Made by a program: the position numbers and the translations under genes. The notes under the pieces are model-generated. The model ran no database searches. It was not told the origin of the DNA and saw only the letters and a list, made by a program, of their open reading frames with translations. A DNA stretch of 64,000 bases from Flavobacterium sp. N502540 (lineage in GTDB: Bacteria > Bacteroidota > Bacteroidia > Flavobacteriales > Flavobacteriaceae), in contig NZ_CP110012.1 of the NCBI RefSeq assembly GCF_025947365.1, positions 2,170,001 through 2,234,000 of the forward strand, given 5' to 3'. Positions 18,591 through 25,779 of this stretch are shown here, piece by piece. Positions within the stretch are counted from its first letter, which is position 1. Each line of letters starts with the position of its first letter.

Positions 18591-18656
18591 ATGAAATTAA
18601 CGATTTGCAATATGTCATGTATGATGCCGGAGCCTTCCGCAGAGACACTGTTGTAG
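18591..18656 (+). CDS. Cys/Met-rich leader peptide (attenuator) before the TonB receptor
   Basis: A 21-codon ORF whose start reads MKLTICNMSCMM: four Met and two Cys codons among the first twelve, ending PEPSAETLL then TAG. It begins about 17 bases after the inferred transcription start and is followed 26 bases later by an intrinsic terminator (18682-18709). Bases 18639-18644 (GCAGAG, inside the peptide frame) can pair with CTCTGC (18685-18690) in the terminator's left arm. That would be an antiterminator when the ribosome stalls early. This is the classical layout of ribosome-mediated attenuation responding to charged tRNA-Met and tRNA-Cys. A longer overlapping frame (18566-18763) crosses the terminator and is not favoured. 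Confidence 0.6.
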   Translation: MKLTICNMSCMMPEPSAETLL

Positions 18657-18681
18657 TTTTTTTTAAGAAATATACATATAG

Positions 18682-18709
18682 AACCTCTGCCGCTCGCAGG
18701 GGTTTTTTT
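18682..18709 (+). terminator. Attenuator terminator before the TonB receptor
   Basis: A 9-bp GC-rich stem with one G-T pair (18682-18690 with 18696-18704), a five-base loop and a T7 run. It lies between the leader peptide and the receptor gene, so transcription must read through it to express the receptor. Confidence 0.75.
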
Positions 18710-18778
18710 GTTCCAAAAAGAATCCGGATTGTAAATCACTTTTTAAGTCAGAAAACAATATAAAACCAGAAAAAAGTA

Positions 18779-21625
18779 ATGAAAAAGAATGTAGTATTAG
18801 CTTTGAGTCTTTTGACCTTTTCAGGCATTTATGCACAGGAGAATAAAAAAGAACAGGACAGCTTAAAGAATAATGAATTGACTGAAGTGACCATTGTAGG
18901 GTCGCGCAGTAAAAACAGAGTAAAAACAGATGTGCCAGTACCGGTTGATGTTTTTAATATTTCGGAAATAACAAAAGGAGCGCCGCAAACCAGCGTAACT
19001 CAAATTTTAAATTATGTGGCACCTTCTTTTACGAGTAACGCAACTTCTACAGCAGATGCGACAGATCACGTTGATCCTGCACAGTTAAGAGGTTTAGGAC
19101 CGGATCAGGTTTTGATTTTGGTAAACGGAAAACGAAGACATACAAGTTCATTAGTCAACATTAACGGTTCGCCGGGAAGAGGATCTGTAGGAACCGATTT
19201 AAATGCCATACCTTCATTTGCTATTGAAAGAATCGAGGTTTTGCGTGACGGTGCAGCGGCTCAGTACGGTTCGGACGCTATTGCAGGAGTTATTAATATC
19301 GTATTGAAAAAGAATGCTAATTATCTTTCAGGAGGTATACAGTATGGTACTAATTTATCGTCGGGATCCAATAATTTTAAAGGAGGAGCTGATGGTCAGA
19401 ATCTGCAAGTTGATTTAAATTACGGAACTTCTTTAGGTAAAGCAGGGAGTTTTCTTAATGTTACCGGTAGTGCTGTGACCAGACAGGCAACAAGCCGCGC
19501 AGGAATTAGAAGTAATGCTATTTTTAACGCTTACAATGCTGTCGAGAACAGAGCAGCTCAGGACGGTGTGAACATTAATTCATTTTTCAGTAATATTAAC
19601 AACACCTCAAATTCAGCACAAATTTTGAGTTCGCTGAAACAGTATGCACCACAGGTGGGCTACTTTACACCGGTACAGCAAAATGCTATCGCTTCGGCTG
19701 GTACTATTGCCCAAATGCAAACCGCTTTGAATTTTGATGTAACCAATAATGAATTGGCGTACAGAGGACAGGAAAGAAGTGACTATAATATGAGTGTAGG
19801 TCAGTCTGAATTAGCATCTGGACAATTATATTACAATACAAAGTATCCGTTAACTGAAACGACTTCATTGTATTCATTTGGAGGTTTGTCTTATAGAAAT
19901 GGTAGATCGTATGCTTTTAACAGACTTCCAAACGGTTCAGGAACTTTTACACAGGTATATCAAAATGGATTTTTACCGGAAATAGAATCTTCGATCTTAG
20001 ATGCTTCTGCGGCAGTTGGAGCTACGACAGAATTATTCGGTTTTGACACCGATATCAGTACAAACCTCGGAACAAACTCTTTTAAATATGATGTGAACAA
20101 TACTATTAATGCTACTTTGGGAACCAATTCGGCGTCGAGTTTTTATGCTGGTAAAGTTTCGTTTTTGCAAAGTACAACCAATCTGGATTTAAGTAAAAAA
20201 TACGATGTTTTAAACGGATTGAATGTTGCCTTTGGTGGAGAATTCAGATATGAAAATTATCAGATTCAACAGGGAGAAGAAGCTTCTTACGGATTGTACG
20301 ATACCAACGGAAATTTGGTTCCTGGAATTTTACCAAGCAATTCACCTTTAATCGTAACCGACTTTTTCGGGAATAAGCGTGGAGCCGGAGCACAAGGATT
20401 CTCAGGGTTTCAGCCTTCAGATGCTAAAATTAAAGATAGAAAAAGTGGTGCGGCTTATGTAGATTTAGAATTAAATGCAACAGAAAACTGGCTTCTAAAC
20501 GGAGCAGCGCGTTACGAGAACTATTCTGATTTTGGAAGTACCGTTACCTTTAAACTGGCGTCTCTTTTGAAATTAACAGACAATATCAACTGGAGGATTT
20601 CAGGACAAACAGGTTTTAGAGCACCTTCCTTACAGCAGAAATATTTTGAAAGCAGTTCAACTCAGTTCATAAACGGTTCACCTTATCAGGTTGGATATTT
20701 TACAAATGATTCACAGGCTGCCAAAAGTATTGGGGTTGAAAATTTAAAACCGGAGAAATCAAAAAGTATCAGTACAGGGTTTACTTTCAAGATTCCTGAA
20801 GCAAACATTACCATTGCAACAGATGCTTATTTTACCAGAATCGACGACAGAGTGGTATTAACCGGGCAGTATGCAAGACCAACAGATGCACAGATCAATG
20901 CAGCAACATCTCCGGAACAAAAAGATGCCTTAACTTTATTTCAACAGGCGTTTGATTTAAAAGGTGTGGAAAGAGCTTCGTTCTGGACCAACGGAATCAA
21001 CTCTGAAACAAAAGGTATTGATGTTGTAATTTCACATAAATACAATGTTATTCCGGATTTCACGATCAGAAATGATTTTGCGTTGAGCTACAATACCACC
21101 AAAAGAGTAGGAGAATTAAATGTTCCTCAATCGATCATCAATGCAGGTGGAGAGCCTTTTAAGTATTCATTCTTTCCGGAGTCAAGCCGAATTTATTTAG
21201 AAGAAGCTATTCCAAAATTGAAAGCCAATTTGATGACTACCTTTAGTATTAAAAAACTGGACATTTATTTAAGAAACAGTTATTTCGGAGCAGTGACAGA
21301 CCCAGGAGCAACGGATGTAAATTTAGACGGATCATCTTCTGTTTACGAACATCCTGAATACAGCGCTAAATTGGTTACCGATTTGTCTTTTGGATATCAA
21401 ATTAATGAGAAATTCAGATTCACCGTTGGGTTTAATAATATAGGAGATGTTTATCCGGACCGAAATAATCCTGCAACACCAGCCTTTACCAATACAACGC
21501 CAACCTTATCGCCTGCGCCAAGTACAGATTTAAGCAACGCCAATCAGTTTGCTTATTCCAGAGCAGTATCACAATTTGGATTAAACGGAAGATTTGGTTT
21601 TGCACGTTTAAGTTTCAAATTCTAA
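18779..21625 (+). CDS. TonB-dependent outer membrane receptor under Met/Cys attenuator
   Basis: A 948-residue active-transport receptor. Signal peptide MKKNVVLALSLLTFSGIYAQ; a possible TonB box near LTEVTIVGSRSKNR; plug domain about 45-165 with LRGLGPDQVLILVNGKRRHTSSLVNINGS and IERIEVLRDGAAAQYGSDAIAGVINI; then a 22-strand-type barrel ending in GFARLSFKF with a terminal Phe. No carboxypeptidase-like N-terminal domain is present, so it is the classical siderophore/vitamin-type receptor rather than SusC. The substrate is unknown. The Met/Cys-rich leader and terminator upstream suggest a sulfur-containing nutrient or a cofactor of methionine synthesis, but this is inference from context only. Confidence 0.93.
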   Translation: MKKNVVLALSLLTFSGIYAQENKKEQDSLKNNELTEVTIVGSRSKNRVKTDVPVPVDVFNISEITKGAPQTSVTQILNYVAPSFTSNATSTADATDHVDPAQLRGLGPDQVLILVNGKRRHTSSLVNINGSPGRGSVGTDLNAIPSFAIERIEVLRDGAAAQYGSDAIAGVINIVLKKNANYLSGGIQYGTNLSSGSNNFKGGADGQNLQVDLNYGTSLGKAGSFLNVTGSAVTRQATSRAGIRSNAIFNAYNAVENRAAQDGVNINSFFSNINNTSNSAQILSSLKQYAPQVGYFTPVQQNAIASAGTIAQMQTALNFDVTNNELAYRGQERSDYNMSVGQSELASGQLYYNTKYPLTETTSLYSFGGLSYRNGRSYAFNRLPNGSGTFTQVYQNGFLPEIESSILDASAAVGATTELFGFDTDISTNLGTNSFKYDVNNTINATLGTNSASSFYAGKVSFLQSTTNLDLSKKYDVLNGLNVAFGGEFRYENYQIQQGEEASYGLYDTNGNLVPGILPSNSPLIVTDFFGNKRGAGAQGFSGFQPSDAKIKDRKSGAAYVDLELNATENWLLNGAARYENYSDFGSTVTFKLASLLKLTDNINWRISGQTGFRAPSLQQKYFESSSTQFINGSPYQVGYFTNDSQAAKSIGVENLKPEKSKSISTGFTFKIPEANITIATDAYFTRIDDRVVLTGQYARPTDAQINAATSPEQKDALTLFQQAFDLKGVERASFWTNGINSETKGIDVVISHKYNVIPDFTIRNDFALSYNTTKRVGELNVPQSIINAGGEPFKYSFFPESSRIYLEEAIPKLKANLMTTFSIKKLDIYLRNSYFGAVTDPGATDVNLDGSSSVYEHPEYSAKLVTDLSFGYQINEKFRFTVGFNNIGDVYPDRNNPATPAFTNTTPTLSPAPSTDLSNANQFAYSRAVSQFGLNGRFGFARLSFKF

Positions 21626-21639
21626 AATGTAACAATTGA

Positions 21640-21800
21640 GATTGGCCACAGATTATATTGATTAAACGGATTAACACAGTTTTGTTTTATTCTTTGATTT
21701 GTGGCTAATTTTTTTAACAGATACGGATGATTCTATGGCGCGTAGCTTCGGTAGTAAGCTGAACAAGGAAATAAAAACCTGCGTTAATCCGTTTAATACG
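21640..21800. repeat. Intergenic repeat of the gccacagatt / ttaatccgttt type
   Basis: This 341-base gene-free stretch contains gccacagatt followed by gatttgtggc in inverted order (about 21642-21703), then ATTAACACAG- and CGTTAATCCG-type words. The same vocabulary appears at 16.6, 51.9 and 63.9 kb. No gene is seen in it. Confidence 0.5.
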
Positions 21801-21883
21801 TGATGTCTGAGGCTGTTTTTTCTAGCGTAAGACCTGTATTTACAAGGAGTAATAAAAATTTTACATTAAATATTGATATTTAA

Positions 21884-21915
21884 TTTGGTAGTTAAGAAAA
21901 TACTTATTACATTTA
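21884..21915 (+). promoter_or_regulatory. Putative promoter of the metY leader unit
   Basis: TTTG at 21884-21887 and TACATTTA at 21908-21915, spaced by 20 bases, resemble TTG/TAnnTTTG with a weak last base. The leader peptide begins about 50 bases later. Confidence 0.4.
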
Positions 21916-21967
21916 CTCTATAGAATTAGTCGAATTAAAAAATACATTAATTTTAAATCAAATAAAA

Positions 21968-22048
21968 ATGAAAACAATAGCAAATAGTATGATGATGTGT
22001 TGTGAGATGATGCAAATGTGCATCCCAAATTGCTATTACCAAAAGTGA
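21968..22048 (+). CDS. Met/Cys-rich leader peptide (attenuator) before metY
   Basis: A 26-codon ORF containing the run MMMCCEMMQMC: seven Met and four Cys codons in total, far beyond chance. It ends PNCYYQK, TGA. Bases 22038-22045 (ACCAAAAG), which encode its last codons, are exactly complementary to CTTTTGGT (22085-22092) in the left arm of the following terminator. A ribosome that stalls at Met or Cys codons would leave this segment free to form an antiterminator. A ribosome that reaches the stop codon would cover it and allow termination. The downstream genes are a small ORF and metY, which makes homocysteine or methionine precursors, so regulator and target match. Confidence 0.75.
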   Translation: MKTIANSMMMCCEMMQMCIPNCYYQK

Positions 22049-22080
22049 AAGAGTGAATCTTTGTTATAGTTAGAACTATA

Positions 22081-22115
22081 AGCCCTTTTGGTCGCCATCC
22101 GAAAGGGCTTTTTTT
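22081..22115 (+). terminator. Attenuator terminator before metY
   Basis: An 11-bp stem (22081-22091 with 22099-22109, one G-T pair), loop of seven bases and a T7 run. It sits between the leader peptide stop (22048) and the next gene (22140). Its left arm is the target of the alternative pairing with 22038-22045. Confidence 0.88.
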
Positions 22116-22139
22116 AATTCTGAAACTAAAACGAATATC

Positions 22140-22328
22140 ATGAAAACACTACATATTATATTAAGAGAGATTGTATACCGATTGAAAACAGATTTTAAAC
22201 GATTTGTAGGTATACTTAAAAACAAAAAAGCAAATGCAGTTAAAATAAAAGGAGAGCTGTATTCGAGTGAATCAAACTCCCTGCTTTTTCAAATGTATTT
22301 ACACGAAGAAGAAGATCTTTTTATATGA
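22140..22328 (+). CDS. Small protein with SLLFxMYxxExExLFI tail, between attenuator and metY
   Basis: A 62-residue protein of unknown function. The N-terminal half is basic (ILREIVYRLKTDFKRFVGILKNKKANAVKIKG) and the C-terminal end is acidic with a hydrophobic finish (SLLFQMYLHEEEDLFI). The last 16 residues match the last 16 of the small protein at 25579-25779 at 11 positions, although the rest of the two proteins is not alike. Both genes lie directly after a Met/Cys leader and terminator. No signal peptide or membrane segment is apparent. It is the first gene read when the attenuator is open and probably shares a transcript with metY, 68 bases downstream. Confidence 0.7.
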   Translation: MKTLHIILREIVYRLKTDFKRFVGILKNKKANAVKIKGELYSSESNSLLFQMYLHEEEDLFI

Positions 22329-22396
22329 GATGAAAAACGACTTAAAAAATTAATAATAAACCAAAAGCTATTAACAATATCTAAAACTAAGAAATC

Positions 22397-23701
22397 ATGA
22401 GCACACAAAAATTTGCCACAAACGCACTACACGCAGGACACGACGTTACTAAAAATGCAGGAACCAGAGCAGTTCCAATTTATCAGACATCCTCGTATGT
22501 TTTTAACAATTCAGATCACGCAGCCAAATTGTTTGGTCTTGCCGAAGCCGGATTTATTTACACCCGATTAAATAACCCTACAAACGATGTTTTAGAACAG
22601 CGTCTTGCAGCGCTTGAAGGCGGAATTGGAGCAGTAGTTACAGCCTCAGGAGCCTCTGCAATTTCCACATCTTTATTGACTTTGCTAAAAGCAGGAGATC
22701 ATATTGTGGCTTCTAATAGTTTGTACGGAGGGACGTATAATTTATTGAGCGTAACTTTACCGCGTTTAGGGATCACAACTACCTTTGTAGATCCTTCAAA
22801 ACCCGAAAATTTCACTAAAGCTGCCAAAGAAAACACCCGGGCATTTTTTGTTGAATCTTTAGGGAACCCCAAATTAGATGTGCTCGATCTGAAAGCGATT
22901 GCAGTGGAGGCTAAAAAGTTTAAAGTTCCTTTTATTGTAGACAATACAGTAGCTACTCCTTATTTATTAAATCCAATTGAATACGGAGCAGATATTGTCA
23001 TTCACTCCCTTACCAAATATATTTCAGGAAACGGAACCTCATTAGGAGGAGCCATTATCGACGCCGGAACTTTTGACTGGGCGAATGGTAAATTTCCTGA
23101 GTTCACAGAGCCTTCACCGGGTTATCATGGCTTAGTGTATCATGAAGCTTTAGGAAATGCAGCTTTCATTGCTAAAGCAAGAATCGAAGGATTACGTGAT
23201 TTTGGAGCAGCTTTGAGTCCGTTTAATGCTTTTCAGATCATTCAGGGACTAGAGACTTTACCAATTCGAATTCAAAAACATAGCGAAAATGCTTTGGCTT
23301 TGGCTTCCTGGCTAGAAAAACAGGAAGAAGTAGCCTGGGTGAACTATCCGGGCTTAAAAACCAATAAATATTATGACCTGTCACAGCAGTACTTGCCAAA
23401 AGGGCAAAGTGGTGTCGTTACCTTTGGATTAAAAGGAGGTTTTGAAGCAGCCAAAAAAGTGGTAGATGAAACCAAACTTTTCTCGCTTCTGGCCAACATT
23501 GGTGATACAAAGTCATTAATCATTCATCCGGCAAGTACAACGCATCAGCAATTGTCTGATGCCGAACAATTAGAAACGGGAGTTTCAAAAGATCTGGTTC
23601 GACTTTCTGTTGGATTGGAAGATATAGAAGATTTAATTGCTGACTTGCAAACTGTTTTTGCAAGCGTGACCGAGTCACAATACAGCATTAATAAAAACTA
23701 G
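22397..23701 (+). CDS. metY: O-acetylhomoserine sulfhydrylase (aminocarboxypropyltransferase)
   Basis: A 434-residue Cys/Met-metabolism PLP enzyme. It replaces the acetyl group of O-acetylhomoserine with sulfide (giving homocysteine) or methanethiol (giving methionine). PLP-binding region: VIHSLTKYISGNGTSLGG with the Schiff-base lysine at about K207; also YTRLNNPTNDVLEQRLAALEGG near residues 55-76 and SLLANIGDTKSLIIHPASTTH near 360. Length (about 430, longer than the 380-400 of MetB/MetZ) and the insert around YHGLVYHEALG indicate the MetY subgroup. It lies downstream of the leader attenuator and ends in its own terminator. The acetyl donor would come from MetX at 26.1 kb. Confidence 0.9.
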   Translation: MSTQKFATNALHAGHDVTKNAGTRAVPIYQTSSYVFNNSDHAAKLFGLAEAGFIYTRLNNPTNDVLEQRLAALEGGIGAVVTASGASAISTSLLTLLKAGDHIVASNSLYGGTYNLLSVTLPRLGITTTFVDPSKPENFTKAAKENTRAFFVESLGNPKLDVLDLKAIAVEAKKFKVPFIVDNTVATPYLLNPIEYGADIVIHSLTKYISGNGTSLGGAIIDAGTFDWANGKFPEFTEPSPGYHGLVYHEALGNAAFIAKARIEGLRDFGAALSPFNAFQIIQGLETLPIRIQKHSENALALASWLEKQEEVAWVNYPGLKTNKYYDLSQQYLPKGQSGVVTFGLKGGFEAAKKVVDETKLFSLLANIGDTKSLIIHPASTTHQQLSDAEQLETGVSKDLVRLSVGLEDIEDLIADLQTVFASVTESQYSINKN

Positions 23702-23729
23702 GTTTTTTTGTTTTTTGTTTGAAAAATTG

Positions 23730-23766
23730 CCTTTAGCAGCGTGAGTTCTGCTAGAGGTGATTTTTT
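23730..23766 (+). terminator. Terminator after metY
   Basis: A 10-bp stem with one G-T pair (23730-23739 with 23748-23757) followed by TGA and six T. It separates metY from the homoserine dehydrogenase-like gene. Confidence 0.7.
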
Positions 23767-23790
23767 ATAAAAAGCAAATCAGTATAAAAG

Positions 23791-23869
23791 TTTTAAACCT
23801 TATAGGTGTTGAGGTTTAATGTAGAGTTAGAGTGCTACAGTGTACTTAAAATAGGTATAAGGTTTAAAA
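23791..23869 (+). promoter_or_regulatory. Long inverted repeat in the 5' region of the homoserine dehydrogenase-like gene
   Basis: TTTTAAACCTTATA (23791-23804) is exactly complementary to 23856-23869, enclosing 51 bases that contain a smaller gtag/ctac pair. It ends 17 bases before the ATG. A structured untranslated region or an operator pair are both possible; it matches no riboswitch class I know. Confidence 0.4.
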
Positions 23870-23886
23870 AATAAAAAAGTAAAATT

Positions 23887-24975
23887 ATGTCAAAGCTTAA
23901 AATAAATATCATCCTTTTTGGAATTGGAAATATAGGGAGTACTTTGATCAATCAAATTATTGAAAGTCAGGAGTTTTTTCTCAAAAGTAAGAATATCGAT
24001 TTTCACTTTCCGATTATCACCAATTCAACTGTTGCTTTTTTCGAGAAAGAAGGCGTAGGATATGCTTGGGAAACCAATTTTCTGGAATTGGCCGTTCCTT
24101 TTAAGGTGCAGGATATTATTGAATTTGCCAAAGAAAATGAATTTGAAAATTTAATCGCTGTAGATGCCACTGCGAGCGATGAATTAATACATCACTACAA
24201 CACATTAATCGAAAACGGGTTTAATATTGTAGCGGTAAATAAAAAAGCCAACACGTTACCGATTGATTTGTACAAAGAGATCAGGTCAAACCTTAAAAAG
24301 TACGACAAAGAGTTTTTGTATGAAACCTCAGTAGACACCGGATTCCCGGTTTTACAAACTTTGAGAGACTTGTATTATTCAGGCGAAAAAATCACAAAGA
24401 TTCGTGGTGTTTTTTCAGATAATCTGAGTTATGTTTTTAATCGCTTTGCTGCCGAAGAAACAACCTTCTCTTCTTTATTAAAAGATGCAAGTTTACTCGG
24501 TTTAATGCGTTCCACCTTTAAAGAGGATTTATCCGGAAATGATACAGCCCGAAAATTACTGATTCTCACGAGAGAAATTGGAAAAGATTTTGAGCTGTCA
24601 GATATAAAAATTAATTCCCTTATCAATGAAGAGCATCTGGAACAAAACGGCATTCTGAATAAAGAAGCAATTGATCGATCGTTTAAGATCGCTAAAATTA
24701 GTCAGGCGGATGATCATGTACTGCGATACGTGGGCGAATTTGATGTTCTAAAAAATACATTAGAGGTCAAACTGGTTTCAGAACCTATTACTTCAGCAAT
24801 AGGTCAGTTGAAAGGATCAGATACCATTTTCGAAATTTATACACAATCGTATGCAGCTGTTCCAATTGTGATTCAAAGTGCTTCGGCCTGTAAGCAAGCC
24901 ATTTCAAGGGGTGTAATTACAGATATTTTAAAAGTAGCCGAAAAGATCAAAAATAAAGAAGCAGTCTGGTTGTAA
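23887..24975 (+). CDS. Homoserine dehydrogenase-like protein with altered active site
   Basis: 362 residues, clearly homologous along its whole length to the homoserine dehydrogenase half of ThrA at 27.1 kb (for example INIILFGIGNIGSTLINQI, YYSGEKITKIRGVFS, EVKLVSEPITSAIGQLKGSD). The dinucleotide motif GxGxxG is kept. Three otherwise invariant places are changed: the TEPDPREDL substrate site reads MRSTFKEDL (residues 207-215, the substrate-binding Glu replaced by Arg), SGTLSY reads SDNLSY, and VGAGLP reads VDTGFP. D214, D219 and K223 of the site remain. It has no kinase or ACT domain. It may have lost or changed its reaction, or act as a regulator. A 185-base gap and a terminator separate it from metY, so it has its own transcript start. 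Confidence 0.8.
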   Translation: MSKLKINIILFGIGNIGSTLINQIIESQEFFLKSKNIDFHFPIITNSTVAFFEKEGVGYAWETNFLELAVPFKVQDIIEFAKENEFENLIAVDATASDELIHHYNTLIENGFNIVAVNKKANTLPIDLYKEIRSNLKKYDKEFLYETSVDTGFPVLQTLRDLYYSGEKITKIRGVFSDNLSYVFNRFAAEETTFSSLLKDASLLGLMRSTFKEDLSGNDTARKLLILTREIGKDFELSDIKINSLINEEHLEQNGILNKEAIDRSFKIAKISQADDHVLRYVGEFDVLKNTLEVKLVSEPITSAIGQLKGSDTIFEIYTQSYAAVPIVIQSASACKQAISRGVITDILKVAEKIKNKEAVWL

Positions 24976-25149
24976 GTGGTTTCGAAATACTAGTAAGTTG
25001 TTCTTTGATATAATGAAACAGGAAAGTTTTTTAAGTTATTTTTTGTAAGATTTATCTTTTAAATATTGATATGTTAATTTTGTAAGATGTTTTTTAACCT
25101 AAAAAGGTCGCTTTTTAACGTTTTTTGGGATTAATTTATTGAGAGTCAC

Positions 25150-25180
25150 TTGCATAATTGATAAAATATTCGCAAATTTG
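25150..25180 (+). promoter_or_regulatory. Promoter of the second leader unit
   Basis: TTG (25150-25152) and CAAATTTG (25173-25180), spaced by 20 bases. TTCGCAAATTTG (25169-25180) is identical to the -7 region of the leader promoter at 18557-18568. Confidence 0.5.
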
Positions 25181-25221
25181 TAAGACTTCAAAGCTAAAGA
25201 AGAAATAATTTAGTATTCTGA

Positions 25222-25317
25222 ATGAAAGTTACCTCAATTGAAGCAAAAGTTTTGTCCTCTGTTGATTTAAAAAAGAATAAATTAGAAATATTTCTAAAGT
25301 TTAAAGAAGTTTATTAA
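25222..25317 (+). CDS. Possible 31-codon upstream ORF before the second leader
   Basis: ATG at 25222 opens 31 codons starting MKVTSIEAKVLSSVDLKK and ending at TAA 25315. It lies between the promoter and the Met/Cys leader peptide, with only 10 bases to the next ATG. It is not rich in Met or Cys. It may be a chance ORF or a first cistron coupled to the leader; only position supports it. Confidence 0.25.
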   Translation: MKVTSIEAKVLSSVDLKKNKLEIFLKFKEVY

Positions 25318-25327
25318 AATAGAAAAA

Positions 25328-25429
25328 ATGCAAGAATTTTTTAAAATAGCAATTAAGTCCCAAATGAATAAGTCCCTACAGATGAACAAGATGTTTAACG
25401 TCGCACGTATTTGTGTATGCGTCTGTTGA
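25328..25429 (+). CDS. Met/Cys leader peptide (attenuator) upstream of the metX region
   Basis: A 33-codon ORF with four Met codons (one the start) and the ending RICVCVC then TGA, so three Cys codons fall in the last five positions. ACTAAAAG (25431-25438), immediately after the stop, can pair with CTTTTGGT (25467-25474) in the left arm of the following terminator. This matches, with one G-T pair, the ACCAAAAG/CTTTTGGT pairing of the metY leader. The same geometry (antiterminator segment within the footprint of a ribosome at the stop codon) supports ribosome-mediated attenuation, here most directly by cysteine supply. Confidence 0.65.
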   Translation: MQEFFKIAIKSQMNKSLQMNKMFNVARICVCVC

Positions 25430-25462
25430 TACTAAAAGTATATATAAGTTGTAAAAAACTTG

Positions 25463-25499
25463 AACCCTTTTGGTATTAAAAATCCAAAAGGGTTTTTTT
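25463..25499 (+). terminator. Attenuator terminator of the second leader
   Basis: A perfect 11-bp stem (25463-25473 with 25484-25494), a 10-base loop and a T7 run, located between the leader stop and the small gene at 25579. The arm sequences resemble those of the metY attenuator (CCCTTTTGG). Confidence 0.88.
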
Positions 25500-25578
25500 A
25501 TTCCATTTGGTTACGATAACAAAGAAATAAACATAAAATAAAGATAATAACACGCAAACTAACATAAACTTAAATGTC

Positions 25579-25779
25579 ATGAGCACAATAAACTACCTAA
25601 CAAAGACTTTTTCAACATTGAAAAACATCAGAGCTAAAAGAAACAATGCACCGCCAACAAATGAATTGACCGATTCAAGATTCGGGGTGACTGAAACAAA
25701 TAAAAAAACGGAGAAAAAAAATCCGGATTCATTATTATTTTTGATGTATTCAAAAGAAAATGAAACGCTTTTTATTTAA
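25579..25779 (+). CDS. Small protein sharing the SLLFxMYxxExExLFI tail
   Basis: A 66-residue protein of unknown function. The N-terminal 48 residues are polar and basic (TKTFSTLKNIRAKRNNAPPTNE, ETNKKTEKK) and look disordered. The final 16 residues (SLLFLMYSKENETLFI) match the tail of the 62-residue protein before metY at 11 of 16 positions. Conservation of only the tail, at two loci with the same attenuator layout, suggests the tail is the functional part. It lies 79 bases after the terminator; a separate promoter and SAM-I riboswitch follow before metX, so it may form its own short transcript. Confidence 0.65.
   Translation: MSTINYLTKTFSTLKNIRAKRNNAPPTNELTDSRFGVTETNKKTEKKNPDSLLFLMYSKENETLFI

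Noticed and set aside
18566..18763. A 65-codon ORF overlapping the third leader peptide
   Set aside because: It runs through the terminator hairpin and has no recognisable protein pattern; the 21-codon Cys/Met frame with terminator and alternative pairing explains the region better.
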